The notes under the pieces are model-generated. The model made no database searches. It was not told the DNA's origin and was given only the letters and a program-made list of their open reading frames with translations. From Streptomyces sp. 35G-GA-8 (GTDB lineage: Bacteria; Actinomycetota; Actinomycetes; Streptomycetales; Streptomycetaceae): a DNA stretch of 64,000 nucleotides. Below, one piece after another: positions 1 through 9,400 of this stretch (position 1 is its first letter; every line of letters begins with the position of its first letter). Location of the stretch: positions 1-64,000 of the forward strand of contig NZ_JAMHJQ010000001.1 in assembly GCF_023534745.1 (NCBI RefSeq), read 5' to 3'. Both the position numbers and the translations under genes were made by a program.

Positions 1-1
1 G

Positions 2-286
2 CCGCGCGCCGCCGCCCCCGCTCCCTCGGCCGCCCCCACGCGACTCGGCCCGCGCGGCGCCGACACCGCCGCCGCCCGGGGCGCCGCGCCGAACGGGGTG
101 GGACGGCGCGCGCCCAAGCAGGCCGAGCGCGTCGTACACGTACAGATCGGCCGGCTCGAAGTGAGCGCGGCGCCGCCGCCCGGCGGGGACCGCTCCCCCG
201 CCGCCGACCGCGCCGATCGCACCGGCCGGCGCGCGCCCGCGCTGACCCTGGACGACTATCTGTCGCGCGGCGAGAAGAGGAACTGA
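2..286 (+). CDS. C-terminal end of small eCIS-associated protein (5' truncated by window)
   Basis: The reading frame is open from base 2 with no upstream stop, so the gene begins outside the window; an internal GTG at 98 is probably not the true start. The visible part is Ala/Pro/Arg-rich and low complexity. It then contains the strand-like stretch VVHVQIGRLEVSA and ends with LTLDDYLSRGE. Small proteins combining a V-x-IGR-x-EV strand with a C-terminal LxLDDYL motif are common just before the DUF4255 gene in actinobacterial injection-system clusters; this is recalled family knowledge. It stops 4 bases before the next start codon, so the two are translationally linked. Its function is unknown. 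Confidence 0.6.
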   Translation, partial: PRAAAPAPSAAPTRLGPRGADTAAARGAAPNGVGRRAPKQAERVVHVQIGRLEVSAAPPPGGDRSPAADRADRTGRRAPALTLDDYLSRGEKRN

Positions 287-290
287 GGCC

Positions 291-1169
291 ATGAGCAACG
301 CGCTTGCCATCGCGACGGTGACCCAGGCCCTGGCGCTGCTGATCGAGAGCAATCTGGGGCCCGAGATGGATATCGCGGTCAAGGTGGAGACCCGTAAACC
401 GCCGGCCGAGCCACCGACCGAGCCGACCGTCCATGTCTTTCTGTACCAGGTCACGCCGAACGCCTCGATGCGCCATACCGATCTGCCGACGCGCGCGTCG
501 GACGGCACGCTGGTCAAGCGGCCCGCCGCGGCGCTGGATCTGCACTATCTGATCAGCGCGTACGGAGAGGAGGCGGAGCTGGTCGGTCAGCGGCTGATCG
601 GGTGCGTGATCCGGACCCTGCACGAATTCCCTGTCCTGCCACGTGAGTTGATCGAACTGGCCGCCGAACGTCCGTATCTGGCGGGCAGCGATCTGGCGGC
701 GTCGGCGCAGAAGGTGCGCTTCACACCGACGGTGATGGACATCGATGAGACGTCCAAGCTGTGGGGGATGCTCCATCAGACGCCGTACACACTGTCGGTG
801 GCGTACCAGGCTTCGCTGATCCTGATCGAGGGCCGCGAGAAGCCGGTACCGGCGAAGCCAGTGGAGCGGCGGACGGTGCGGGTGCTGCCGTTCGGGGCGC
901 CGGGCGCGCCGGTGCCACCGACAGCGGAGGCACCGTCAGTGGCGCCGTCAGTGGCACCGTCAGGTGTTGGCGAGGCCGCCACGGAGCCAGGGACGAAACC
1001 GAGTCCGAAGGCCGACGCGCCCGCGAGGAAGCGGGCGGCGGGCAAGAGCGCCGGCGCCTCCAAGCCCGCGGCCAAGCGGGCCGCGTCCGCCTCTCGTACG
1101 CGTACCCACACCCGTGGAAAGCCCGCCACGGGCGAGGACGGCACCGGCGAAGACGGCGCGGAGAGCTGA
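291..1169 (+). CDS. DUF4255 (Pvc16/Afp16-like) tail terminator/cap protein
   Basis: This 292-residue protein matches the DUF4255/Pvc16 N-terminal domain in residues 1-185. It starts with a helix (ALAIATVTQALALLIESNL), followed by strand-rich VHVFLYQVTPN and a later LHYLISAYGEEAE. Family members terminate the tube and sheath at the distal end of eCIS particles, so it should act in particle assembly in the cytoplasm. Residues 200-292 form a Pro/Ala/Lys/Arg-rich tail with no fold signal, which is longer than needed for the domain. The ATG start is preceded by GAGG. It lies directly before the AAA+ ATPase, the usual cap-ATPase order in these clusters. Confidence 0.88.
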   Translation: MSNALAIATVTQALALLIESNLGPEMDIAVKVETRKPPAEPPTEPTVHVFLYQVTPNASMRHTDLPTRASDGTLVKRPAAALDLHYLISAYGEEAELVGQRLIGCVIRTLHEFPVLPRELIELAAERPYLAGSDLAASAQKVRFTPTVMDIDETSKLWGMLHQTPYTLSVAYQASLILIEGREKPVPAKPVERRTVRVLPFGAPGAPVPPTAEAPSVAPSVAPSGVGEAATEPGTKPSPKADAPARKRAAGKSAGASKPAAKRAASASRTRTHTRGKPATGEDGTGEDGAES

Positions 1170-1175
1170 GGGGCC

Positions 1176-3209
1176 GTGGGGGAAACGGGGGCGGGTGAGG
1201 ACATGGGTACGTACGAGGGGACGGCCCGGGGTGCGGCGGACGGCGCCGACGCCAGCGCCGACGCCGGTACGGACGGCCGCGCGCTGGCCGCGGCCATACG
1301 GTCCGTCCTCGCGCGTGTCGACCGCCACGCGCGGCGCGCCGAGGACCGTACGCGGTCGACGGAGGACGACGCGCCCGAAGACACCGGCGGCAGCAGTGGC
1401 GTCGGCAGCGGTCCCGGCGCCCTGGACGCGCTCGTCAGGTGCTTCGGGCTCAGCGCGTTCGAGCGCGAGGTGATCCTGCTCGCCGCCGCCGCGGAGCTCG
1501 ACCCGACCACCGGCGCCCGGTGCGCCGCCGCGAGCGGCGATCCCGACCGGGCGCACCCGACCTTCTCGCTCGCCCTCGCCGCTCTGGTGGAACCGCACTG
1601 GAGCGCGCTGACGCCCGTCGCCCCGCTGCGCCGCTGGCGGCTGATCGAGCTGGACGACGAGACACGGCTGACCACCTCCCGGCTGCGCCTCGACGAACGC
1701 ATCCTGCACTTCCTCGCCGGCTCGCCGTATCTGGACGCGCGGCTGCACGGACTGCTGCGCCGTACGAGCGCGCCGGACTCCCTCCCCGCCTCGTACGAAC
1801 GGGCGGCGGACCGGGTCGCGGCCGGGCTGGGCGGCGCCGGGCCGTACGCCCCGCTCCGTGTCGAGCTGGTCGGCGGGGATCTGCGCTCCCGCGCCGATAT
1901 CGCCGCCGCGGCGGCCCGCCGTTCGGGGCTCGGTCTGTACGCGCTGGCCGCCGACGATCTGCCCACCGATCCGGCCGAACGCGACCGGCTGGCCCGGCTC
2001 TGGCAGCGTGAGGCCATCCTGCTGCCCGCCGCGCTGCTGGTGGAGATCGGCGAGCCGGACCGTGAACAGGCCGCCGCCACGGACGCGTTCGTCGAGAGCG
2101 CGGGCGTACCGCTCGTCGTCTCCAGTCCCGACCCGCGGGTGACCGCCCGGCCGCGCGGCGAGCGGGTGACCGTACCGGCGCTCGACGCCGAGGAGCAGTT
2201 GGGGGTGTGGGCGAACGCCTTCGAGGACGTACCGGCGGTGTCGGAGCACGATCTGAGGTCGCTGGTCGAGCAGTTCTCGCTGCCGCCCCATCTGATCCGG
2301 TCCGCCGGCGCCTCGGTCGTAAGGGAGCTGTCCGGTGCGGACGCCCCCGACGCGGCCGGGCTCGCCTGGCGTGCCGGGCTCACCGAGGCCCGTATGGGCA
2401 TGGACGAGCTGGGCCGGCGGATCGAACCCGACGCGTCCTGGACCGATCTGGTGCTGGCGGAACGGCAGTTGAGGATTCTGCGCGAGATCGTCGCGCACGT
2501 ACGGCAGCGGGCCACCGTCTACCAGGAGTGGGGCTTCGAGTCGACGTTGCGCCGGGGACTGGGGGTCACCGCGCTCTTCGCGGGCGGCTCCGGCACCGGA
2601 AAGACCCTCGCGGCCGAGGTGATGGCGCGGGAACTGGGCCTGGATCTGTTCATCATCGATCTGTCCCAGGTGGTCAGCAAGTACATCGGTGAGACCGAGA
2701 AGAATCTGCGCAAGGTCTTCGACGCGGCCGAACGCGGGGGCGCGCTGCTGCTGTTCGACGAGGCGGACGCGCTCTTCGGCAAGCGCAGCGAGGTCAAGGA
2801 CAGCCATGACCGGTACGCCAACCTGGAGGTCAGCTATCTGCTGATGCGGATGGAGGCGTACCGGGGGCTGGCGATCCTCACCACCAATATGAAGCAGGCG
2901 CTGGACACGGCGTTCATGCGCCGGATCCGGTTCGTCGTCGACTTCCCGTTCCCCGGCGAGGCGGAGCGCGCGGAGATCTGGCGGCGGGTGCTGCCCGCGC
3001 GGGCGCCGATGAAGGGGATTGATCCGGCGCGGCTGGCCCGGCTGACCGTGGCGGGCGGCTCCATCCGCAATATCGCGCTGTCCGGCGCCTTCCTCGCGGC
3101 AGAGGAAGGCAACCGCCTCCAGATGCGCCACATGCTGGAGGCCGCGCGCACCGAATACCTGAAGCTGGACCGCTCCTTGACGCCCTCGGAGGTGCACGGA
3201 TGGGTCTGA
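1176..3209 (+). CDS. AAA+ ATPase of the eCIS cluster (Afp15/Pvc15-like)
   Basis: This 677-residue protein has a long N-terminal region (about 1-440) typical of eCIS ATPases, then a classical AAA+ module. Walker A is GGSGTGKT (470-477), Walker B is LLLFDEADALFG (catalytic D528 E529), and a sensor-1-like ILTTNMKQALDTAFMRR follows with its arginines. Afp15-type ATPases are a hallmark of eCIS and are thought to help assembly or cargo loading of the particle. GTG at 1176 is used here; an in-frame ATG at 1203 is also possible because both have short-spaced GA-rich upstream bases. The 3' end overlaps the next gene by 10 bases. Confidence 0.9.
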   Translation: MGETGAGEDMGTYEGTARGAADGADASADAGTDGRALAAAIRSVLARVDRHARRAEDRTRSTEDDAPEDTGGSSGVGSGPGALDALVRCFGLSAFEREVILLAAAAELDPTTGARCAAASGDPDRAHPTFSLALAALVEPHWSALTPVAPLRRWRLIELDDETRLTTSRLRLDERILHFLAGSPYLDARLHGLLRRTSAPDSLPASYERAADRVAAGLGGAGPYAPLRVELVGGDLRSRADIAAAAARRSGLGLYALAADDLPTDPAERDRLARLWQREAILLPAALLVEIGEPDREQAAATDAFVESAGVPLVVSSPDPRVTARPRGERVTVPALDAEEQLGVWANAFEDVPAVSEHDLRSLVEQFSLPPHLIRSAGASVVRELSGADAPDAAGLAWRAGLTEARMGMDELGRRIEPDASWTDLVLAERQLRILREIVAHVRQRATVYQEWGFESTLRRGLGVTALFAGGSGTGKTLAAEVMARELGLDLFIIDLSQVVSKYIGETEKNLRKVFDAAERGGALLLFDEADALFGKRSEVKDSHDRYANLEVSYLLMRMEAYRGLAILTTNMKQALDTAFMRRIRFVVDFPFPGEAERAEIWRRVLPARAPMKGIDPARLARLTVAGGSIRNIALSGAFLAAEEGNRLQMRHMLEAARTEYLKLDRSLTPSEVHGWV

Positions 3210-3490
3210 ACGAGACACCACGCCCGCCCTCGGTACGGGTGGACATCGGCGAATTGGTCCTGGACGGCTTCGACCGCGTCGACCCCGACCGGGTCTCGGC
3301 CGCGTTCCAGACGGAGTTGGCCCGTCTCGTACGGGACCGGGGCGTACCCCTGGCCACGGACGGCGGCCGGACGCTGGACGCACTGTCCGGCCTGCCGCCC
3401 CTGCCCGCGACCACCTCACCACGCCGGCTGGGCGAGGCGCTGGCGCGCGCGGTGCACGCGGGGCTTTCGGGGCGGGGTGAGTCGCGATGA
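3200..3490 (+). CDS. Small eCIS-cluster protein of unknown function
   Basis: This 96-residue acidic/basic mixed protein contains the strand VRVDIGELVLDGF near the start and a predicted helix FQTELARLVRDRGV. It has no signal peptide or membrane segment. It overlaps the ATPase gene by 10 bases and the DUF4157 cargo gene by 4 (ATGA), so it is almost certainly co-translated. The xxVDIGELVLDGF pattern is reminiscent of small proteins found between the ATPase and the DUF4157 gene in other actinobacterial clusters. Given its position it could be a chaperone or adaptor for the cargo protein, but this is only inference. Confidence 0.75.
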   Translation: MGLNETPRPPSVRVDIGELVLDGFDRVDPDRVSAAFQTELARLVRDRGVPLATDGGRTLDALSGLPPLPATTSPRRLGEALARAVHAGLSGRGESR

Positions 3491-6400
3491 GTACGACACA
3501 CTCCGAGGAGCGGCAGAACGAGTCGGCGAACGACAAGCGGCGCAAGCGCAAGGCCCGGGCCGCATCCCGTACCCCGGAACCGAAGAACATCGTCAGCGGC
3601 GCCGGCCAGCCGCTTGATCTGAGCGTACGGCGCGAGCTGGAGGAACAGCTCGGCCATGACTTCAGCCGCGTACGCCTGCACACCGACCGCGACGCGGGCG
3701 CGCTCACGGAACTGCTGGGCGCGGACGCGGTCGCGGTCGGCCAGGACATCTTCTTCCGCGAGGGCGCCTACCGCCCCGGCACGGTCGACGGACAGCACCT
3801 GCTGGCGCACGAGTTGCTGCACACGGTCCAGAACCCGGACGGCCTGGGCGCCCTGCGCGCGGGCCGCGACCTGGGCGCGGTGAGCCTGCCGGAGCAGGCG
3901 ATGGAGCGCGAGGCGGAGTCGGCGGCGAGGGAGTCCGTACGGGACGGAGGACCGGCGGCGCGCGAGGTCGAGAAGGGCCGGGCCACACCGGGCTGGCTGC
4001 GCTACGCGACGGTCGACGCCGATCTGCGGCGCCAGGAGCAGTTGGACCCCGCGACGCTGGTGGACCGGCTGACGAACAGTCTGCTGCGTTCGCTGCGCGG
4101 CGACCCGGAGGACCGCTCCAGGCGTGTACGCACGCAACTCGGCCGTTTCTCACCGGAGTTGCAGGACGCCGTGCTGGACCGGCTGGAGCCGCGGTTGCTC
4201 TCTTCCGAGCGGGAGCGGCTGATCGATCTGGTCGAGGAGGCCGAGGAAAGCGGCTCACTCGAACTGGACGCCCTGAGTGCCCCCGCGGCCGTACCGGACC
4301 CCGTCGAGCTGCTGGAGCGGGAACCCGAACGCTCAGGCGAGGCCGGGCGTCGACCGAGCCAGGAGCAGAGCGGGACGGCCGACCCGGGCCAACAGGAGCA
4401 GCAGCGGCCGGCGTCGAACGGCGATGACCGTACGGCCGGGCCCGGGGCACAACAGCCGGCCGGAGCGTCCGGCGGCACCTCGCGGGGGACGCGGGTGTCG
4501 GAGCAGGGCGGTGGCGGCAGGGGCAGCGCCGGCGGCGACAGGACCAGCGCGGACAAGAAGACCGATACCGGGTCTCGACAGCAAGGCGGGAAGGACTCCG
4601 GAGAGGGCCCGGACGCCCCTGAGGTCAGCGGCGCGCCCACGGCGAGCGAGGAGGAGTCCGCCGCCAGGAACCGGCCAGGCGCCGTGGAGCCCTTGGTCGC
4701 AGGGGAGCGGCCGCGCGGGGCGGACAGGCGTCGCGAGAACGAGCAGGAGTCGGCGGGGGTGGCACCGGGCGCTCTGCTGAAGACCGCGGACCTGGGCAGC
4801 CGCAGCACGCTCGAAGGGATCCGGTCCCAGGACGGGGAGTTGGAGGACGAGCCGCCGGGTCCGGAGTCCGGTACGGACAGCGTGCCGGAAGAGCTCGATC
4901 CGGAGAAGGCGTTCGACGAGGACAGCGCGTGGCACACCGAGCTCGCACCCGAGGACTTCCTCCCCGCGTCCGACCTCGACGTGTCCGGTGTGCCCACCGC
5001 GGACAGGATCACCCCGGGCCAGGGCACCAGCCCTTCGGTGCCGAGCTTTCCCGAGCCGCCCGGTACCAAGGCCGAAGAGGTTCAGGCGCGACGGGACGAG
5101 GAAGACGCGGCGGAGTCCGACGCGGAGGACGACGAGCTCGCCCGGCCGATGGGCGCCGACGGTGACGCGCATGATTCCCCGACTGCCCGCGCCGAGGCGG
5201 AGGGCCGGCGACTCGACGCCCTCCAGGCCGAGATGCCGGTGGAGCAGGAGGTGGGCCCGCCGCCCTCGTCCGAGGGCTCGGCGGGTGACCGTACCGGGCC
5301 TGCCGAACCGATGGGCGAGGTCAGGGACCGGGAGGAGTCCACGGCACAACGGGAAACGGAGCGATCCGAACCGGACCAGGGCAACCAGGACCAAGAGCAG
5401 GATCGGGTTCAGGACCAGTCGTCCGAGAGTAGCGGCGCCCAGACGTCAGCGGGCGGGACGGCGGAGTCCGGCACGGCCTCCAGTACGGCCTCCAGTACGG
5501 GATTCAGTACGGCGTCCGGCTCATCCACCGCGTCCGCTCCTGGCGCGACCGGGTCCGGGACAGGCCTGGCGTCGTCCAGTGGTACGGCTGTCACGTCCCC
5601 GGCGCCGACGGCGGACGCCTCCGACGGCACGTCCGGGGGGTCCCGCCGGAGCGGCGACGCCGGCTCGGGCGAGCGGGACTCCGGGACGGGCACCTCGACC
5701 GAGGTCTCCCCGGCCCGGGACACCCATGTCTCGGGCGCGGGAGGCTCCGTCGAAACCACCGGTGGCGACGCGCCGGAGTCCGGGACGGGGGCGCGGCAGT
5801 CAGACGCTCCCGCCGCCGCTCCGACTACCGACGAGCCCGCCGCCGCTCCGGCACCGGAGCCGACTCAGGCGGCGGCGCCTGCCTCCTCGCGGCCTTCGGG
5901 CTCCGCGTCTTCACGGACCGTCAAGGGCGGCGGTGGCACGCGTAGCGCCTCGGGCGGCGGCGGTGGCGGAGGCGGCAGGGGCTCACGCGGTGCCGCATCG
6001 GCCGGACCCAAGCGCGAACCGGCCGCGCCGAACCTGTCGCAGGTGTCACCGGAGGCCGGTCTCAGCACCGCGGCGAACCTCAAGCCGCACCGCGCCCTTG
6101 AGGCGCTGGGCGGTGTGAACAGCGCGGTCGACAGAACCGTCGGTGAGGAGCATCAGGCGCTGCGGGCCGCACCGCCGACGACGGAACGGCCGTCAGGTGC
6201 CCCGCGGACATTGAGTGGCGCGCCGAACGCCTCCGCGCCCGGCGAGTACTCCGGTGATCCGGCAGCCCAGATCGACGCCCCTGAGCAGGAGGAGGCGGAG
6301 GTCTCGGGAGACCGGACCCCGGAGGGCGAGATCCCGGGGATGGAGATCGAGGAGCCGAGCAAGGTCGAACTGGGCCTGGCGGCCGGGGGGCAGGCTGTCG

Positions 6401-9400
6401 CCGGGATCGTGAACGGGGTCAGCAACCTCGTCGGTGGCGGGGACATCATCGACACCGACGCCCTCGTGGGCTGGATCCTCGATCTGCCGACCGAGGACGA
6501 GATGCTCGCGCAGGCATCGGTGGGCATGGCCCCCGGCGTCGGGCTCGAAGGGGAGACCAGTGGCCGCGTCGACGAACAGAGCGGTGAGCTCGACACCAAG
6601 GGGCAGGAACTTCTCTCGTCGGGGCGGGACGACGCCGGCCGCCCGCTGGGCGAGGACCAGATCTATCCCGATGTACCGCGGGAGACGCTGACCGCTCAGG
6701 TGCCGGGTGCCCAGGGCCAGGGCGGCGGCGCGGGCCAGGGCGGTGGCGCGGCGTCTGGGGGGCGGATCCCGCCGGAGGCGGTCTCGGAGGTCGCTGAGCA
6801 CGAACGCCGGCCGCAACTCCAGAGCGCGTTCAGCGACGGACAGCGAACGATGTCCGACAAGCGGCAGGCCAAGGACGATCAGTTCAGGCAGTCCCAGGAG
6901 CGGCACCGGCAGGACGTCCGGAGCGAGATCGAGACCAATACGAGGACCCAGGCCACCGAGCGCGAGCGGACCAGGACCGAGGTCGAGGCGTCCCGGACGC
7001 GGTGGAGGACGCGGCAGGACGAGGAACTCGACTCCCTCGGGACGAAGAAGAGCGACAAGATCGACAGGATCCGCGAGGAGGCCGGGGACAAGGAGAGGGA
7101 GACCGACGAAGCGGTCGAGACCCGCCGCACAACGGACGAGGAGGAGATCGGCAAGAAGAGGACCACGGCCGAACAGGACGCCAGGAGCGAACGCGACACC
7201 GCGAAGAGCGACTCCGGCAACTGGATCTCCCGGGCGTTCGACTACATCCGCGACAAGCTCAATGAGCTCAAGGACGCCATCATCGGCGTCTTCCGGGCGG
7301 CCCGTGCGGCGATCACCAGCCTGATCACGGACTTCGAGGGCACGGTCCTGGACTGGATCGAAACCGCCCGTGAAGAGATCATCGGTCTCTTCGAGGAGTT
7401 CACCGAGGCTCTGATCCAGTTGGGCAGGGACCTGCTCGACGGGCTCCTGGAGATCGCCAACGAGATTCGCGATCTCATCATCGAGATCCGCGACGCGGCG
7501 ATCGAGCTGGTCAATCGGATCGCCGACGAGCTACGCCAGTTGGTCGACGATCTCCTCGACCAGCTCGGCGAGATGCTCAGCGGCCTCCTCGATGTGCTGC
7601 GCGAAGGGCTCCGGATGGCGGTCGACGCCGTCATGAGCGGGCTCGGGGCCATCATGGACTTCGCGCTGGGCCTGCTCAACGCCCTGGGCGAGTGGGCGAT
7701 GATCGCCGCCGACATCATCACCGACCCGGGCGCCTGGCTCAGCGGCGCGGCGGCCTCGGCGGAGGACGGTGCCAGGAACCACCTCTTCTCCGAGATCATC
7801 TCGGCCGTCAAGAACTGGTTCAACGAGAAGATCCAAGAGGTACTCGGCATTCCCCGGGAGATCTTCGACGCCCTGCTCAACGGTGGTGTGAGCAAGGAGC
7901 AGATGGTCGAGGAGGCCTGGGCCGAGGCCCAGCCCCAACTGCCCTTCATCATTGGCGAGATCGTCATCACCAAGGTCATCGCCAAGCTTATCCCCGGCGC
8001 GGGCTGGGTGCTGGCGATCATCGACGCACTGAAGGCCGCGTGGGGCGCGCTGAGCGAGATCCTCCAGGCGTTCGGCGCGTTCATGGACTACCTGAAGGCG
8101 GTCAAGGGCGGCAATGCCGGCCTGCTGTTCGCCAAGGCCGTGGCCTCGGGCGTGGTGGCGCTGCTGGAGCTGGCGTACGAGGCGCTGCTCAGCGGGGTCG
8201 CCAGGTATGTGAAGAAGGTCGGCGACCGGCTGAGAGGCGTGGCGGAAGGCCTGAGAAGCAACCGGCCGGGGCGGCCGAACGACCAGAACACCCAGAACGG
8301 CCCGGCCAGGCCGGGAACCCCGGCCCGGCCCCAGGACCCCACGCGCCCGAACAACCCGAACAGGCCACAGGCGACGGAGCAGCCGAGGCCTGATGATCAG
8401 CGGCGCAGGAACCAGGAGGTGAGGAACGCCCAGCAGCAGGCGCGCCGCACCACCGACGAACAGCGGCGCCCACCGCGCCCCTCCCGAGGCGCCACAACCC
8501 GCCCGACAGGCCGCCCCACGACACGCCGCCCCCAGAGCTCCCCCGCCACGCGCCCACGACCGGACCGCGCGGACGACCGCACGAGCGACCGCGAGACCGA
8601 GCGCGACCGCCCCAACAACCAGGACACCCCCCGGGACCGCCCCCGCCCAAGGCCGACACAGCGCCGCCGCCCCACGTCTGCGACGACCCGGGCCATGAAC
8701 CGCGCCAGGCAGACGGTAAGGGCGGCCCTCAACCGCACCCGCAGGGCCAAGCAGTCCCTGGGCCACCGCGACACGGACACCAGGCGCCGCCGCGACCTGG
8801 ACAACAACGCCCGCCGCATGCGCGACGCCTACGCCCGCCGCCGCGACCTGCTGCGCCGGCAACAGCGGACCCGCCAGGAACAACGCCGCCAACACCGCGA
8901 CCAGCGCAACAGGAGGGAGAACTCCAAGGAGTCCAAAGACACGCGCCTGCAAAGAATTGTCGCTCGTCTCCGCCCTCGTATCAATGGCCTGTTAATCAAG
9001 GGCGTACAACGCCGAGTAATGCGAGCGACCCTTTTGGCCCTGCGCACTTGGTATCGACTTACGAGTCTCTCACAGAGAGGAACCTCCCAGTTTGCCATCA
9101 CAGCCTTCTTGAATCCCAACCAGGAGATCACAACCGGCTTGGAGGCGAAGCTAACCGAACTACTTGGTGCGGAACTCAAGAAGCGCCTCGAAAAGTCGCT
9201 TGAAATTTCCGACCGTCGAGGCTGGCATCTATACCAGGACGAGCAGCCAGAAGAAGCATTTATCAAAGACATGGAGGACCTGAAAAGCCAACTAGAAGAG
9301 CGACTCGGAATCGAACCGGAAGGATGGATTCAATTTCTCAACGATTCCACACGAGAGAAACAACTCTCGGAGGTGATCAGGCAAATCCAAGACATCGAGC

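Noticed and set aside
960-3749. 929-residue minus-strand reading frame opposite the AAA+ ATPase
   Set aside because: It is a shadow frame caused by extreme GC bias; the plus strand carries a clear AAA+ ATPase with Walker motifs, and the minus-frame product is Arg/Pro/Gly-rich without domain features.
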